Positions 7,847 through 16,776 of a DNA stretch of 64,000 nucleotides are shown in pieces. The stretch's first letter is position 1. Every line of letters begins with the position of its first letter. Origin of the DNA: Streptomyces sp. NRRL F-5122 (lineage in GTDB: Bacteria; Actinomycetota; Actinomycetes; Streptomycetales; Streptomycetaceae); contig NZ_LMWH01000161.1 in NCBI RefSeq assembly GCF_001507435.1, positions 1 to 64,000 of the forward strand, written 5' to 3'. Made by a program: the position numbers and the translations under genes. The notes beneath the pieces were generated by a model. It was not told the DNA's origin, searched no databases, and was given only the letters and a program-made list of their open reading frames with translations.

Positions 7847-8984
7847 CAGGGACCTCCATCTCGATCGTGGTGCCCTTCCCGGGCGCCGATTCCACGGTCA
7901 GCCTTCCTCCCACGCCGCCCGCCCGGTCCCGCATGGAGACCAGTCCGAGGTGGCGTCCCGCGCGTCGGACCGCGGTGGGCTCGAACCCGTCGCCGTCGTC
8001 CGTGACCCTCAGCACGGCGCCGGGACCGCACTTCTCCAGCGTCACGTCGACCCGCCGGGCACCGGAGTGCCGCAGGGCGTTGTGCAGCGCCTCCTGGGCG
8101 ACGCGCAGCAGCGCCTCCTCCTGGGCGGCCGGCAGGGCCCGGACACCGCGGCCGGTGAAGGTCACGCGCGCGGTGTGGGCGCGGTCGAGTACCTGTATCT
8201 GGGTGCGCAGGGTGGCGACCAGGCCGTCCTCGTCCAGGGCGGCGGGGCGCAGTTCGACGACCGCGGCGCGCAGTTCGTCGGCGGCCTCCGCGGCGAGCAC
8301 GGCCACCTGCTGGAGCTCGCCCTTGGCGCGGCCGGGGTCGCGGTCGATCAGGGCGGCCGCCGCCTGGGCGGTGAGCCGCAGCGAGAAGAGCTTCTGGCTG
8401 ACCGCGTCGTGCAGCTCGTGGGCCAGCCGGGAGCGCTCCTCGGCGATGGTCAGCTCCCTGCTGCGCTCATACAGACGTGCGTTGGTCAGGGCGATCGCCG
8501 CGTGCTGGGCGAGGATCGATAGCAGTTCCTCGTCGTCCTCGGTGAATCCGCAGCCGCCCTCCGGCTTCGGGCACCTCTTGTTGGCGAGGAAGAGCGCGCC
8601 GATGACCTCGTCGCCGTCACGGATGGGCAGGCCGAGGAAGTCGGACATCTCGGGGTGGGCGCTGGGCCACCCCTCGAAGCGGGGGTCACGGCGGACGTCG
8701 GCGAGCCGCTCGGGCTTCGCCTCGTGCAGCATCGCCGCGAGGATGCCGTGCTGGCGCGGGAGCGGGCCGATGGCCTTCCACTGCTCGTCGGTGACGCCGT
8801 CCACCACGAACTGGGCGAAGCCCCCGTGATCGTCCGGGACGCCGAGCGCCGCGTACTCCGCGTCGAGCAGCTCACGGGCCGAGGCGACGATCGTCTTCAG
8901 GACGTCGCGCACCTCGAGGTGCCTGCTCATGGCCAACAGCGCGGAGCTCACCGCGTACAGGCCCGACCGGGGTCCATGGCTCAT
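7839..8984 (-). CDS. GAF-domain sensor histidine kinase (HisKA_3/NarX type)
   Basis: The 381-residue kinase has no membrane segment. A GAF sensor domain spans about 20-170 and contains a Cys pair (C138 and C145), which could matter for redox or metal sensing. The dimerisation/phosphoacceptor region has RLAHELHDAVSQ with H192 as the likely phospho-His. The C-terminal HATPase domain shows the N box (EALHNALRHSGA) and glycine boxes (DDGDGF, GLVSMRDRAGGVGG). The partner regulator overlaps its 3' end. Layout resembles DevS/NreB-like soluble kinases; the ligand cannot be told from sequence. Confidence 0.93.
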   Translation of the reverse strand: MSHGPRSGLYAVSSALLAMSRHLEVRDVLKTIVASARELLDAEYAALGVPDDHGGFAQFVVDGVTDEQWKAIGPLPRQHGILAAMLHEAKPERLADVRRDPRFEGWPSAHPEMSDFLGLPIRDGDEVIGALFLANKRCPKPEGGCGFTEDDEELLSILAQHAAIALTNARLYERSRELTIAEERSRLAHELHDAVSQKLFSLRLTAQAAAALIDRDPGRAKGELQQVAVLAAEAADELRAAVVELRPAALDEDGLVATLRTQIQVLDRAHTARVTFTGRGVRALPAAQEEALLRVAQEALHNALRHSGARRVDVTLEKCGPGAVLRVTDDGDGFEPTAVRRAGRHLGLVSMRDRAGGVGGRLTVESAPGKGTTIEMEVPGG

Positions 8985-9171
8985 GACCTCACCGTACCCG
9001 TGGGGTGTGACCGTGCGTATCCGACCTGTGCGGGCCCCGGCTGGTCCGATGGGCCTAGGGCGAAGGGCCCCCGGTCGTTGCGGCCCGCGTCCGAGGCGGC
9101 CGGGGAGGTGCCGTTCCTACGTTGAGTCCACCGCCGATCACCGGCGGTCGGGCACAGAGGGGACGGTAGTC

Positions 9172-9867
9172 ATGCCGGTTGCGATCATCACGGGGGCTTC
9201 GAAAGGGCTCGGCAGGGAGCTCGGCACGGCATTGGCGGAGCGCGGCTGGGACCTGGTGCTGAACGCGAGGACCGAGTCGGTGCTCGCCCAGACGGCCAAG
9301 GACCTGGCGTCGTACGGGACGCGGGTGGAGGCCCTGCCCGGGGATGTGACGGACGCCGCGCACCGGGCCGCTCTGGTGGCGGCGGCCCGCGCGCTGGGCG
9401 GCGTCGATCTGCTGGTGAGCAACGCGAGCGCGCTGGGCGCGGAGCCGCTGGTGCGGCTGGAGGATCTGGCCCCGGACGGGCTGCGGCGGGCGCTGGAGGT
9501 GAACGTGGTCGCCGCGCTGGGCCTCGTCCAGGAGGCGCTGCCGCTGCTGCGGGCGTCGAGCACCGGCACGGTGATCGCGATCAGCTCCGACGCGGCGGCC
9601 GAGGCGTACGAGACATGGGGCGGTTACGGGGCGTCGAAGGCGGCACTGGACCATCTGGCGGCGGTCCTCGCCGTGGAGGAACCGGACCTGTGGGTGTGGG
9701 CGGTGGACCCGGGGGACATGGCCACCGACCTCTATACGGCGGCCGTGCCGGACGACGACGATCCGCGTCCGGCGCCGCGGTCCGTGGTGCCCGCCTTCCT
9801 GCGGCTGCTGGACGAGCGGCCGGCGAGCGGCCGCTACGGTGCCCCCTCGCTGCTGGAGGGGCGGTGA
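9172..9867 (+). CDS. Short-chain dehydrogenase/reductase
   Basis: A 231-residue classical SDR: cofactor motif TGASKGLG (residues 7-14), VSNAS in place of NAG, catalytic Ser in AISSDAAAE and YGASK. An Arg in the NARTES segment after the second strand favours NADPH. I choose ATG 9172 because AGAGGGGAC precedes it and the family starts there. The stop overlaps the next gene's GTG by 4 bases, so the two are co-translated. Substrate unknown. Confidence 0.9.
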   Translation: MPVAIITGASKGLGRELGTALAERGWDLVLNARTESVLAQTAKDLASYGTRVEALPGDVTDAAHRAALVAAARALGGVDLLVSNASALGAEPLVRLEDLAPDGLRRALEVNVVAALGLVQEALPLLRASSTGTVIAISSDAAAEAYETWGGYGASKAALDHLAAVLAVEEPDLWVWAVDPGDMATDLYTAAVPDDDDPRPAPRSVVPAFLRLLDERPASGRYGAPSLLEGR

Positions 9868-11006
9868 GGGCGGTGACGGGGGTGCCCGCGGCCGAACGCG
9901 TCCGCGCCTTCGGGAAGGTCCCCGAGGAGTTGTCCGCGCGGGTACCGGCCGAGCAGCGCGGGCCGGGACTGGACCGGGACTGCGTGCGGCTGCTGGTCTC
10001 GCACGGTACGGAGGTGACGCATCACGGGTTCACGGAGCTGCCGCTGCTGCTGCGGGCCGGGGACCTGCTCGTCGTCAACACCTCCCCCACGCTGGCGGCC
10101 GCGGTGGACGGGCGGGTCGGGGACGCGCCGGTGGTGGTGCACTTCTCCACGCGCGGGGACGACGGGCGGTGGGCCGTGGAACTGCGGGACCCGGACGAGC
10201 GGGGCACCACACGCGCCCGGGCCGGCGGGCCCGCGGGAACCGAGGTGCGGCTGCCGGGCGGCGTGCGGCTCGTGCTCCGGGAGCCGTTGTCCGGCCGGAG
10301 CGAGAGGCTGTGGTGGGCCACCCCGTCCGGGGGCGACCCGGTGGAGGTGCTGGGCCGCCACGGGCGCCCCATCCGGTACTCGTACACCGAGCGGGACCAG
10401 CCGCTGTCCGCGTACCAGACGGTGTTCGCCCTCCCGTCGGCCGAGGGCACGGGCAGCGCGGAGATGCCGAGTGCGGCGCGGCCCTTCACCTCGCGGACGG
10501 TGGCGGAGCTGGTGAGCCGGGGGGTGCAGTTCGCACCGATCACGCTGCACACGGGGGTGGCGTCGGCGGAGGCGCACGAGCCGCCGTACCCGGAGCGCTT
10601 CGCGGTGCCGGAGGCGTCGGCGCGGTTGATCAACGCCGTGCACGCGGATCGGGGAGGGCGCGAGGGGTCCGCCCCGGAAGGCGGGTGCGGGCGGGTGATA
10701 GCGATCGGGACCACGGCCGTACGGGCCGTGGAGTCGGCCGTCGACAGCGACGGTGCCGTACGGGCGCGGGAGGGCTGGACCGATCTGGTGGTGACGCCCG
10801 AGCGCGGGGTGCGGGTGGTCGACGGTCTGCTGACCGGGCTTCACGAGCCGGAGGCGTCCCATCTGCTGATGCTCGAGGCCGTGGCCGGACGGGCGGCCGT
10901 CGACCGTGCCTACGCGGCGGCGCTCGCCGGGCGGTACCTGTGGCACGAGTTCGGTGACAGCCACCTCATGCTGCCCCCGAATTCGCATCACGCTACGAAT
11001 TGCTAG
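9864..11006 (+). CDS. Divergent QueA-like S-adenosylmethionine:tRNA ribosyltransferase-isomerase family protein
   Basis: The 380-residue protein aligns by eye with QueA, which transfers ribose from SAM to preQ1 in tRNA: LLRAGDLLVVNTSPTLAAAV near the N-terminus, FAPITLHTGV, the VPEASARLINA segment, RVIAIGTTAVRAVES, and a late LMLEAVAG. The canonical GTFRPV signature after ITLHxGL is missing (VASAEAH instead), as is the HxEYY segment. The start is GTG 9864, overlapping the SDR stop, with GGAGGGG upstream. No tgt or preQ1-pathway gene is near. It may be a reduced or repurposed enzyme rather than a true queuosine-pathway step. Confidence 0.82.
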   Translation: MRAVTGVPAAERVRAFGKVPEELSARVPAEQRGPGLDRDCVRLLVSHGTEVTHHGFTELPLLLRAGDLLVVNTSPTLAAAVDGRVGDAPVVVHFSTRGDDGRWAVELRDPDERGTTRARAGGPAGTEVRLPGGVRLVLREPLSGRSERLWWATPSGGDPVEVLGRHGRPIRYSYTERDQPLSAYQTVFALPSAEGTGSAEMPSAARPFTSRTVAELVSRGVQFAPITLHTGVASAEAHEPPYPERFAVPEASARLINAVHADRGGREGSAPEGGCGRVIAIGTTAVRAVESAVDSDGAVRAREGWTDLVVTPERGVRVVDGLLTGLHEPEASHLLMLEAVAGRAAVDRAYAAALAGRYLWHEFGDSHLMLPPNSHHATNC

Positions 11007-11151
11007 AGCAACTACCGGTGAAGAAGGGCCGCGCTCCATGTGAGGACGCACATAGGGCCCACGTCACATACGAAGGGACATAGGACACCAACGGGTCCCT
11101 TTTGAACGGGGAAGACGGGGCGATCTGTACCGTTTTGCCCTTCCTGTGCGC

Positions 11152-11166
11152 ACTATCCGGGATAGT
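11152..11166. repeat. 15-bp palindrome ACTATCCGGGATAGT
   Basis: Perfect 7-bp arms around one central base, about 155 bp ahead of the transglycosylase start and just downstream of a possible promoter (TTGAAC 11102-11107 and TGTACC about 18 bp later). It looks like an operator; no regulator can be assigned. Confidence 0.5.
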
Positions 11167-11318
11167 ACGTCACACCTTTGCCTAGGCATTTTGCGGCCGC
11201 TAAGAATTGCTTCCGTCGCTCGGCGCTGCGGGCCCTTACCCGCGGCGCTTGTGCTGGAAACATCCGATTCCACCGGCACCAGAGCGACCTCCGCGCAACT
11301 CGAAGAGGTCACTCACAC
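11167..11318 (+). promoter_or_regulatory. Long structured 5' leader of the lytic transglycosylase gene
   Basis: The 312 bp between 11007 and 11318 hold no gene. The proximal 150 bp contain a stable hairpin (arms 11223-11232 and 11239-11248, one wobble pair, 6-nt loop) about 70 bp before the ATG. Actinobacterial cell-wall hydrolase genes often carry leader riboswitches, but I could not match this one to the ydaO/c-di-AMP consensus. Only the hairpin and leader length are directly supported. Confidence 0.4.
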
Positions 11319-12032
11319 ATGCCCCAGATCACCAACATTCGTAGTCGTGCCCGATCGCTGACCAAGACGCAGAAGCTGTCCGCCGCCTGCTGCGCCGGCC
11401 TGGGTGTCGCCACCCTCGCGATCACCGCCACGCCCAGCGAGGCGCAGACCACGACTCACGAGGCTGCGGCCGTCGCCTCGGCTCCGGTGAACATCGGTAA
11501 CCAGCCGGTCAAGAACATCAAGGTCAACGTCACCGACCAGAAGGCCGCCTCCATGCTGAAGGCGGAGGCCATAGCGGCGAAGAAGCAGGCCGCCGACCAG
11601 GCCGCCAAGAAGCTGAGCGCCGAGAAGGCGACGCAGCAGCGCGGCGCCGAGCAGGCCGCGAGCCGCTCCGCCGAGCGCGCGCCGGTCCGGCAGTCGGCCC
11701 CGAGGTCGTACAACAACAACCTCGACGGCTGGATCCGCCAGTCGCTCGACATCATGGCCCAGAAGGGCATCCCCGGCTCGTACAACGGTCTGTACCGCAA
11801 CATCATGCGGGAGTCCTCGGGCAACCCGGCGGCCATCAACAACTGGGACATCAACGCCCGCAACGGCATCCCCTCCAAGGGGCTGCTCCAGGTGATCGAC
11901 CCGACCTTCCGCACCTACCACGTGTCCGGCACGTCGTGGAACATCTACGACCCGGTCGCGAACATCACCGCGGCCTGCAACTACGCGGCGCACCGCTACG
12001 GCTCGATGGACAACGTCAACAGCGCGTACTGA
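11319..12032 (+). CDS. Secreted lytic transglycosylase (SLT domain)
   Basis: The 237-residue protein starts at ATG 11319 with a twin-basic N-region and a hydrophobic stretch ending near TPSEA (about residue 42), consistent with Sec export. Residues about 75-125 are an Ala/Lys/Gln-rich helical linker. The C-terminal domain (about 135-237) is a transglycosylase SLT fold: WIRQSLDIMAQKGIPGSYNG, then MRESSGNPAAINNWD with the catalytic Glu, SKGLLQVIDPTF and NYAAHRYG. It should cleave peptidoglycan glycan strands. RBS GAAGAGGT lies about 13 bp upstream. It is monocistronic, ended by the 12067 hairpin. Confidence 0.92.
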   Translation: MPQITNIRSRARSLTKTQKLSAACCAGLGVATLAITATPSEAQTTTHEAAAVASAPVNIGNQPVKNIKVNVTDQKAASMLKAEAIAAKKQAADQAAKKLSAEKATQQRGAEQAASRSAERAPVRQSAPRSYNNNLDGWIRQSLDIMAQKGIPGSYNGLYRNIMRESSGNPAAINNWDINARNGIPSKGLLQVIDPTFRTYHVSGTSWNIYDPVANITAACNYAAHRYGSMDNVNSAY

Positions 12033-12066
12033 GGCCTGCGCGGACCTCTTCCCGCTGAGCAGAAGA

Positions 12067-12098
12067 AAGGGCGGCACCCCCTGACGGGTGCCGCCCTT
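12067..12098. terminator. Bidirectional terminator
   Basis: Perfect 13-bp stem (12067-12079 with 12086-12098) between the convergent transglycosylase and FHA-ABC genes. Confidence 0.88.
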
Positions 12099-12132
12099 CC
12101 GCGTGCTCCGGGAGCGTGTGCTCCACAAGCGA

Positions 12133-14622
12133 CTACTTCCGCATGACCTCGGGCTCGTGCCGGCGCAGGAAGCGGGCCACGAGGATGCCGCAGATCACAC
12201 CGATGGCGATCAGGGCGACCATGTCCATGCTCCAGGCCCCTGCCGTGTGGTTCCACAGCGGGTCCGTGTTCGTCGGGTCGTCCGTGTTCGGGGCGATGTT
12301 GTTGAAGTCCAGCGTCGCTCCCGCGGCGCCCACCGCCCAGCGGGACGGCATCAGATACGAGACCTGGTTCACACCGACCGCGCCGTTCAGGGTGAACAGA
12401 CAGCCCGTGAAGACCACCTGGATGATGGCGAACATCACCAGCAGCGGCATCGTCTTCTCCGCGGTCTTCACCAGCGCGGAGATGACGAGGCCGAACATCA
12501 TCGACGTGAAGCCCAGTGCCATGACCGGCAGGCACAGCTCGAACAGCGTGGAGCCGCCGAGGACGACGCCTTCCTCGGGGATCTCGCGGCTGGAGAAGCC
12601 GATCAGGCCGACCATGAGGCCCTGCAGCACGGTGACCGCGCCGAGGACGAACACCTTCGACATCAGATACGCGGAGCGGGACAGGCCGGTGGCGCGTTCC
12701 CGCTCGTAGATGACCCGTTCCTTGATCAGCTCGCGGACGGAGTTGGCGGCGCCCGCGAAGCACGCGCCGACCGCGAGGATCAGCAGGACCGTGGTGGCCG
12801 TGCCGTTCGGGACGGGCACGCCGGTCTTCGGGCTGACCGGGTTGACCAGCAGGCCCTTGTCGCTGTCGATGAGCAGGCTGACCGCGCCGAGCACCGCCGG
12901 CAGGATCACCGTGAGCGCCAGGAAGCCCTTGTCCGAGGCGATGACCGAGACGTACCGCCGCACGAGGGTGCCGAGCTGGGAGAACCAGCCCTGCGGCTTG
13001 GGCGGCTTGATCGCCTGCGGCGGCGGCATGTGCACCGACTGCGGGGCGACTGCGTCGATGTCCGCGGCGTACATCTGGTAGTGCTGCGAGCCCTTCCAGC
13101 GGCCCGCCCAGTCGTAGTCGCGGTAGTTCTCGAAGGCGGAGAACACATCGGCCCACGTCTCGTAGCCGAAGAAGTTCAGCGCCTCCTCCGGCGGTCCGAA
13201 GTAGGCGACCGCGCCGCCCGGCGCCATCACCAGGAGCTTGTCGCACAGCGCCAGCTCGGCCACCGAGTGCGTGACGACGAGCACGGTGCGGCCGTCGTCG
13301 GCCAGCCCGCGCAGCAGCTGCATCACGTCACGGTCCATGCCCGGGTCGAGGCCCGAGGTCGGCTCGTCCAGGAAGATCAGCGACGGTTTGGTGAGCAGTT
13401 CGAGGGCCACCGAGACGCGCTTGCGCTGCCCACCGGAGAGGGAGGTGACCTTCTTCTCCTTGTGGACGTCGAGCTTCAGCTCGCGCAGCACCTCGTCGAT
13501 GCGCGCCTCACGCTCGGCGCCGGTGGTGTCGGCGGGGAAGCGCAGCTTGGCCGCGTACTTGAGCGCCTTCTTGACCGACAGCTCCTTGTGCAGGATGTCG
13601 TCCTGCGGGACCAGCCCGATGCGCTGGCGGAGCTCGGCGAACTGCTTGTACAGGTTCCGGTTGTCGTAGAGGACGTCGCCCTGGTTGGCGGGCCGGTAAC
13701 CGGTGAGCGCCTTCAGCAGCGTCGACTTGCCGGAGCCGGACGGGCCGATGACCGCGATCAGCGACTTCTCCGGCACACCGAAGGAGACGTCCTTCAGGAT
13801 CTGCTTGCCGCCGTCGACGGTGACGGTCAGGTGACGGGCGGAGAAGGAGACCTCACCGGTGTCGACGAACTCCTCGAGCCGGTCGCCGACCAGACGGAAC
13901 GTCGAGTGGCCGACGCCGACGATGTCGTTCGGGCCGAGCAGCGCCGAACTGCCCTTGCCGATCGGCATGCCGTTGACGAACGTGCCGTTGTGCGAGCCCA
14001 GGTCGCGGATCTCGAAACGGCCGTCGGGCATGGCGTGGAACTCGGCGTGATGACGCGAGACCTGGAGGTCGGAGACGACCAGTTCGTTCTCCAGCGCACG
14101 GCCGATGCGCATCACACGGCCCAGGGCGAGCTGGTGGAACGTGGTCGGGCTGCGGTCGCCGTAGACCGGTGGCGCCCCCGCGCCACCACCGGGGCCCTGC
14201 TGCTGCGGAATCTGCGCGGCGGCCTGCTGCGGCGAATGCTGTGCCCAGCCGGCGCCCCCGCCCTGGGCCGCATGCGGCTGCTGCTGGGGCTGGGCCTGCG
14301 GGGTGGTGACGGCGGCCGCCGCACCGGACAGGTTCAGCCGCGGTCCGTCGGTCGCGTTGCCCAGATACAACGACGAGCCCGGACCGATCTCCTGCTGGTG
14401 CACCCGCCGGCCCTGCACGAACGTGCCGTTGGTGCTGCCGTGGTCCTCGATGACCCAACTGCGCCCGTCCCAGCCGATCGTGGCGTGGCGCCAGGAAACC
14501 CTGGCGTCCTCGAGCACGATGTCCCCCTGCGGATCGCGTCCGAGGGTGTATCGCCTGGACGCGTCGAGCGTCCAGGTGCGTCCGTTCAATTCGAGTACGA
14601 GTTCAGGCACTCCATGCCCCAC
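12133..14622 (-). CDS. ABC-2 type exporter with two N-terminal FHA domains (Rv1747-like)
   Basis: The 829-residue fusion has two forkhead-associated phosphothreonine-binding domains: FHA1 (about 5-100, YTLGRDPQGDI, SWRHA, STNGTFV) and FHA2 (about 165-255, RIGRALENELV, SRHHAEF, SHNGTFVNG). A Gln/Pro/Ala-rich linker separates them. An ABCG-type ATPase follows (about 265-500: IGPSGSGKSTLL, LSGGQRKRVSVALEL, LIFLDEPTSGLDP), then a six-helix ABC-2 permease (about 560-829). The architecture equals Mycobacterium tuberculosis Rv1747, which is phosphorylated by PknF and binds it through the FHA domains, so Ser/Thr-kinase control is likely. Substrate unknown. The start could also lie a few codons downstream. 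Confidence 0.92.
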   Translation of the reverse strand: MGHGVPELVLELNGRTWTLDASRRYTLGRDPQGDIVLEDARVSWRHATIGWDGRSWVIEDHGSTNGTFVQGRRVHQQEIGPGSSLYLGNATDGPRLNLSGAAAAVTTPQAQPQQQPHAAQGGGAGWAQHSPQQAAAQIPQQQGPGGGAGAPPVYGDRSPTTFHQLALGRVMRIGRALENELVVSDLQVSRHHAEFHAMPDGRFEIRDLGSHNGTFVNGMPIGKGSSALLGPNDIVGVGHSTFRLVGDRLEEFVDTGEVSFSARHLTVTVDGGKQILKDVSFGVPEKSLIAVIGPSGSGKSTLLKALTGYRPANQGDVLYDNRNLYKQFAELRQRIGLVPQDDILHKELSVKKALKYAAKLRFPADTTGAEREARIDEVLRELKLDVHKEKKVTSLSGGQRKRVSVALELLTKPSLIFLDEPTSGLDPGMDRDVMQLLRGLADDGRTVLVVTHSVAELALCDKLLVMAPGGAVAYFGPPEEALNFFGYETWADVFSAFENYRDYDWAGRWKGSQHYQMYAADIDAVAPQSVHMPPPQAIKPPKPQGWFSQLGTLVRRYVSVIASDKGFLALTVILPAVLGAVSLLIDSDKGLLVNPVSPKTGVPVPNGTATTVLLILAVGACFAGAANSVRELIKERVIYERERATGLSRSAYLMSKVFVLGAVTVLQGLMVGLIGFSSREIPEEGVVLGGSTLFELCLPVMALGFTSMMFGLVISALVKTAEKTMPLLVMFAIIQVVFTGCLFTLNGAVGVNQVSYLMPSRWAVGAAGATLDFNNIAPNTDDPTNTDPLWNHTAGAWSMDMVALIAIGVICGILVARFLRRHEPEVMRK

Positions 14623-14847
14623 TGAGTTGTCCCCCGAGTTGCCCCCATCACAGGGAGTCTAGGGATGTCGAACATCGTGGGGAACTATTTCAGGCTCAGC
14701 CCTCCGACCGAAAGTCGGACCTTGCGACGAGCTGCCCACACCCTTGGGGACGTGTCCCGTTGACGGCGGTCGGACCGACCCGGAGAGTGGTAATCCCCCT
14801 CGAGGGGGCATCCGCGGGGACGCCGCGGCGCGGACCGGGGGGCCTGC

Positions 14848-16605
14848 ATGAGCATCGACACCGCGGAGAACGGCCGGCGGGTGCCGTGGACGGACGTACT
14901 GCTGTCCGCGATCGCCTCCGTGAGCTGGGCGCTGATCGGCATGGCGGGAACCGCGGCACTCGGTCTGCATCTGCTGCAGGCCGATACGGCGGGTTCGCTC
15001 GGCCCGATGACCGCGGCCGTGGTCGCACTGGGCGCGAACGGGTCGGTCAAGCCGTCCGGGGACGTGTCCGCGTTCGGCCTCAAGGGGGCCGAGACGACCA
15101 CCGCCATGGACATCACGCCCCTGGGTGTGGGGCTGGTGGGCGCACTGCTGCTGTGCTGGTTCTTCCTGCGCTCCCTGCGCACGGCCGGAGTTGTGGTCTC
15201 ACCGGCCGAACTCCTCGCCCGGGCGGGCACGGTGGTCGTGCTCTTCGTGGCGATGCTGGGCGGTCTCGCCTGGGCCGGCCACGACGTCATCACCATCGAC
15301 GGGGACGCGCTCGGACTGAACCGACTGCCCGGCACGGGCGGTGGCAAAGGCGTCGACATCCCCGGGCTCGGCGACATCGGGGGCCTGCTGCCGAGCCGGA
15401 TCGGCGACCTCGTCGAGGCGAAGGCCGCGGTCGGCTTCACCGTCGACACGGTGCCCACATTGCTCGGGGGTGCGGCATGGGCCGCAGGCGTCCTCGTGAT
15501 CGCCCTGCTCGCCTCCCGGCGCACTCCGCTCCCCCGCGGCTGGGAGGGGGTGCACCGTATGGTGCGTCCGGCCGTGTCCGCGCTGGTGACCGTGGTGCTC
15601 GTGGCGGTGGTCGCCGGCCTCGCGGCGGCGGCGTACGCGGCGATCGGCGACGACCATCCGGGGCGGATCGCGGGAGCCGCACTGCTCGGCGCGCCCAACG
15701 GGGTGTGGCTGGGCGTCCCGGTCGGCCTGTTCGTACCGTGGGACGGCAGGGCCACGGGCGAGCTGGCGAAGCTGCTGCCCGACCCGCTGGACCGGCTGCT
15801 GACCGTGCGCACGGACCAGCCGGTCACCCTGGGTCGCCTGGCCGAACTGGACGGCAAGGTATGGCTGCTCGCCCTCGCCGCGGCGCTCATGATGCTCTTC
15901 GCGGGCGTGCTGACCGCAGTGCGTACGCCGCTCGTACGAGCCGGTGATGCCGCGGTCGTACGGGGCCGGGCTCCGTCCGTCGCAGGCGGCCACGGTCCGC
16001 TCGGCCTCGCAGCACGCTGCGCACTTCGGCTCGGCGTCGTGACGGCCCTGGCACTGCCGCTGCTGGCGTGGCTGACGGATGTGTCGGTGGACGCCTCGCT
16101 GTCCGTGTTCGGATTCGACGCGTTCGGCGCCGGCATCGAGTTGCACGGGCATCTCGGCGTGGCCCTGCTGCTGGGTGCGGTCTGGGGCGCCGCAGCCGGA
16201 GCGGCGGGAGCGCTGCTCGCGTACGCGGCGGGGGCCGCGGGCAGCCGGGCGGCGCCCCTGGCGCGGGCCGCCGCGGGACGAGCGGCGACCGCGCCCTCGC
16301 CGACGGTGCCGCACGGCGCGGGCCCCTACGTACCCGGCAGGCCGCATCGCCCGCCCAACCCCGACACCAATCCCTATCTGCGGCTGCCCGAGGAACTGCG
16401 TGAGCCGCAGGACGCGCGGCCCCCTTCGGGCGGGCCGTCGTCCGCGACCGGGGACGTGTACGGCGCCCCCACGGTGGCCCGGCCGATCGAACCGCCACCC
16501 AGGCTCCCGCCGCCTCGTCCCCGGCGGACACGTTCGTCCTCGGACGACGGTCCGCCCCCGCCGCCTCCACCGCACCCGCCCAGGGGACCGAAAGGACGCG
16601 GCTGA
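14848..16605 (+). CDS. Streptophobe-family polytopic membrane protein
   Basis: The 585-residue protein has about ten hydrophobic segments and a proline-rich cytoplasmic tail (residues about 490-585, ending in polyproline and basic residues). It matches, by recall, the Streptomyces-restricted membrane family annotated as streptophobe; no catalytic motif is visible. ATG 14848 follows a long leader, with GGGGGGCC just upstream. It is divergent from the FHA-ABC exporter across 225 bp. Function unknown. Confidence 0.75.
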   Translation: MSIDTAENGRRVPWTDVLLSAIASVSWALIGMAGTAALGLHLLQADTAGSLGPMTAAVVALGANGSVKPSGDVSAFGLKGAETTTAMDITPLGVGLVGALLLCWFFLRSLRTAGVVVSPAELLARAGTVVVLFVAMLGGLAWAGHDVITIDGDALGLNRLPGTGGGKGVDIPGLGDIGGLLPSRIGDLVEAKAAVGFTVDTVPTLLGGAAWAAGVLVIALLASRRTPLPRGWEGVHRMVRPAVSALVTVVLVAVVAGLAAAAYAAIGDDHPGRIAGAALLGAPNGVWLGVPVGLFVPWDGRATGELAKLLPDPLDRLLTVRTDQPVTLGRLAELDGKVWLLALAAALMMLFAGVLTAVRTPLVRAGDAAVVRGRAPSVAGGHGPLGLAARCALRLGVVTALALPLLAWLTDVSVDASLSVFGFDAFGAGIELHGHLGVALLLGAVWGAAAGAAGALLAYAAGAAGSRAAPLARAAAGRAATAPSPTVPHGAGPYVPGRPHRPPNPDTNPYLRLPEELREPQDARPPSGGPSSATGDVYGAPTVARPIEPPPRLPPPRPRRTRSSSDDGPPPPPPPHPPRGPKGRG

Positions 16606-16776
16606 CCCGACCGGCGGCACGCCCGTGCCCGGCCGCCGTGTCGCCCCTGCGGACCTCCGCGCGCCTGTCTCCGCCGCTCAAGGCGTACGTCATCCGCCGG
16701 CCATGCACTGTTCCCCGTCCGCTGGTCGGACCGGAAACGCGGAAGGCACTGGGTGACGGATACGGTGGGAAGCACC

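Noticed and set aside
11007..11318. ydaO/c-di-AMP riboswitch before the transglycosylase
   Set aside because: Gene type fits, but I could not find the conserved aptamer segments, so only a structured leader is reported.
12088..14625. 845-codon plus-strand frame over the FHA-ABC gene
   Set aside because: Shadow of the minus-strand exporter; no domain, biased composition.
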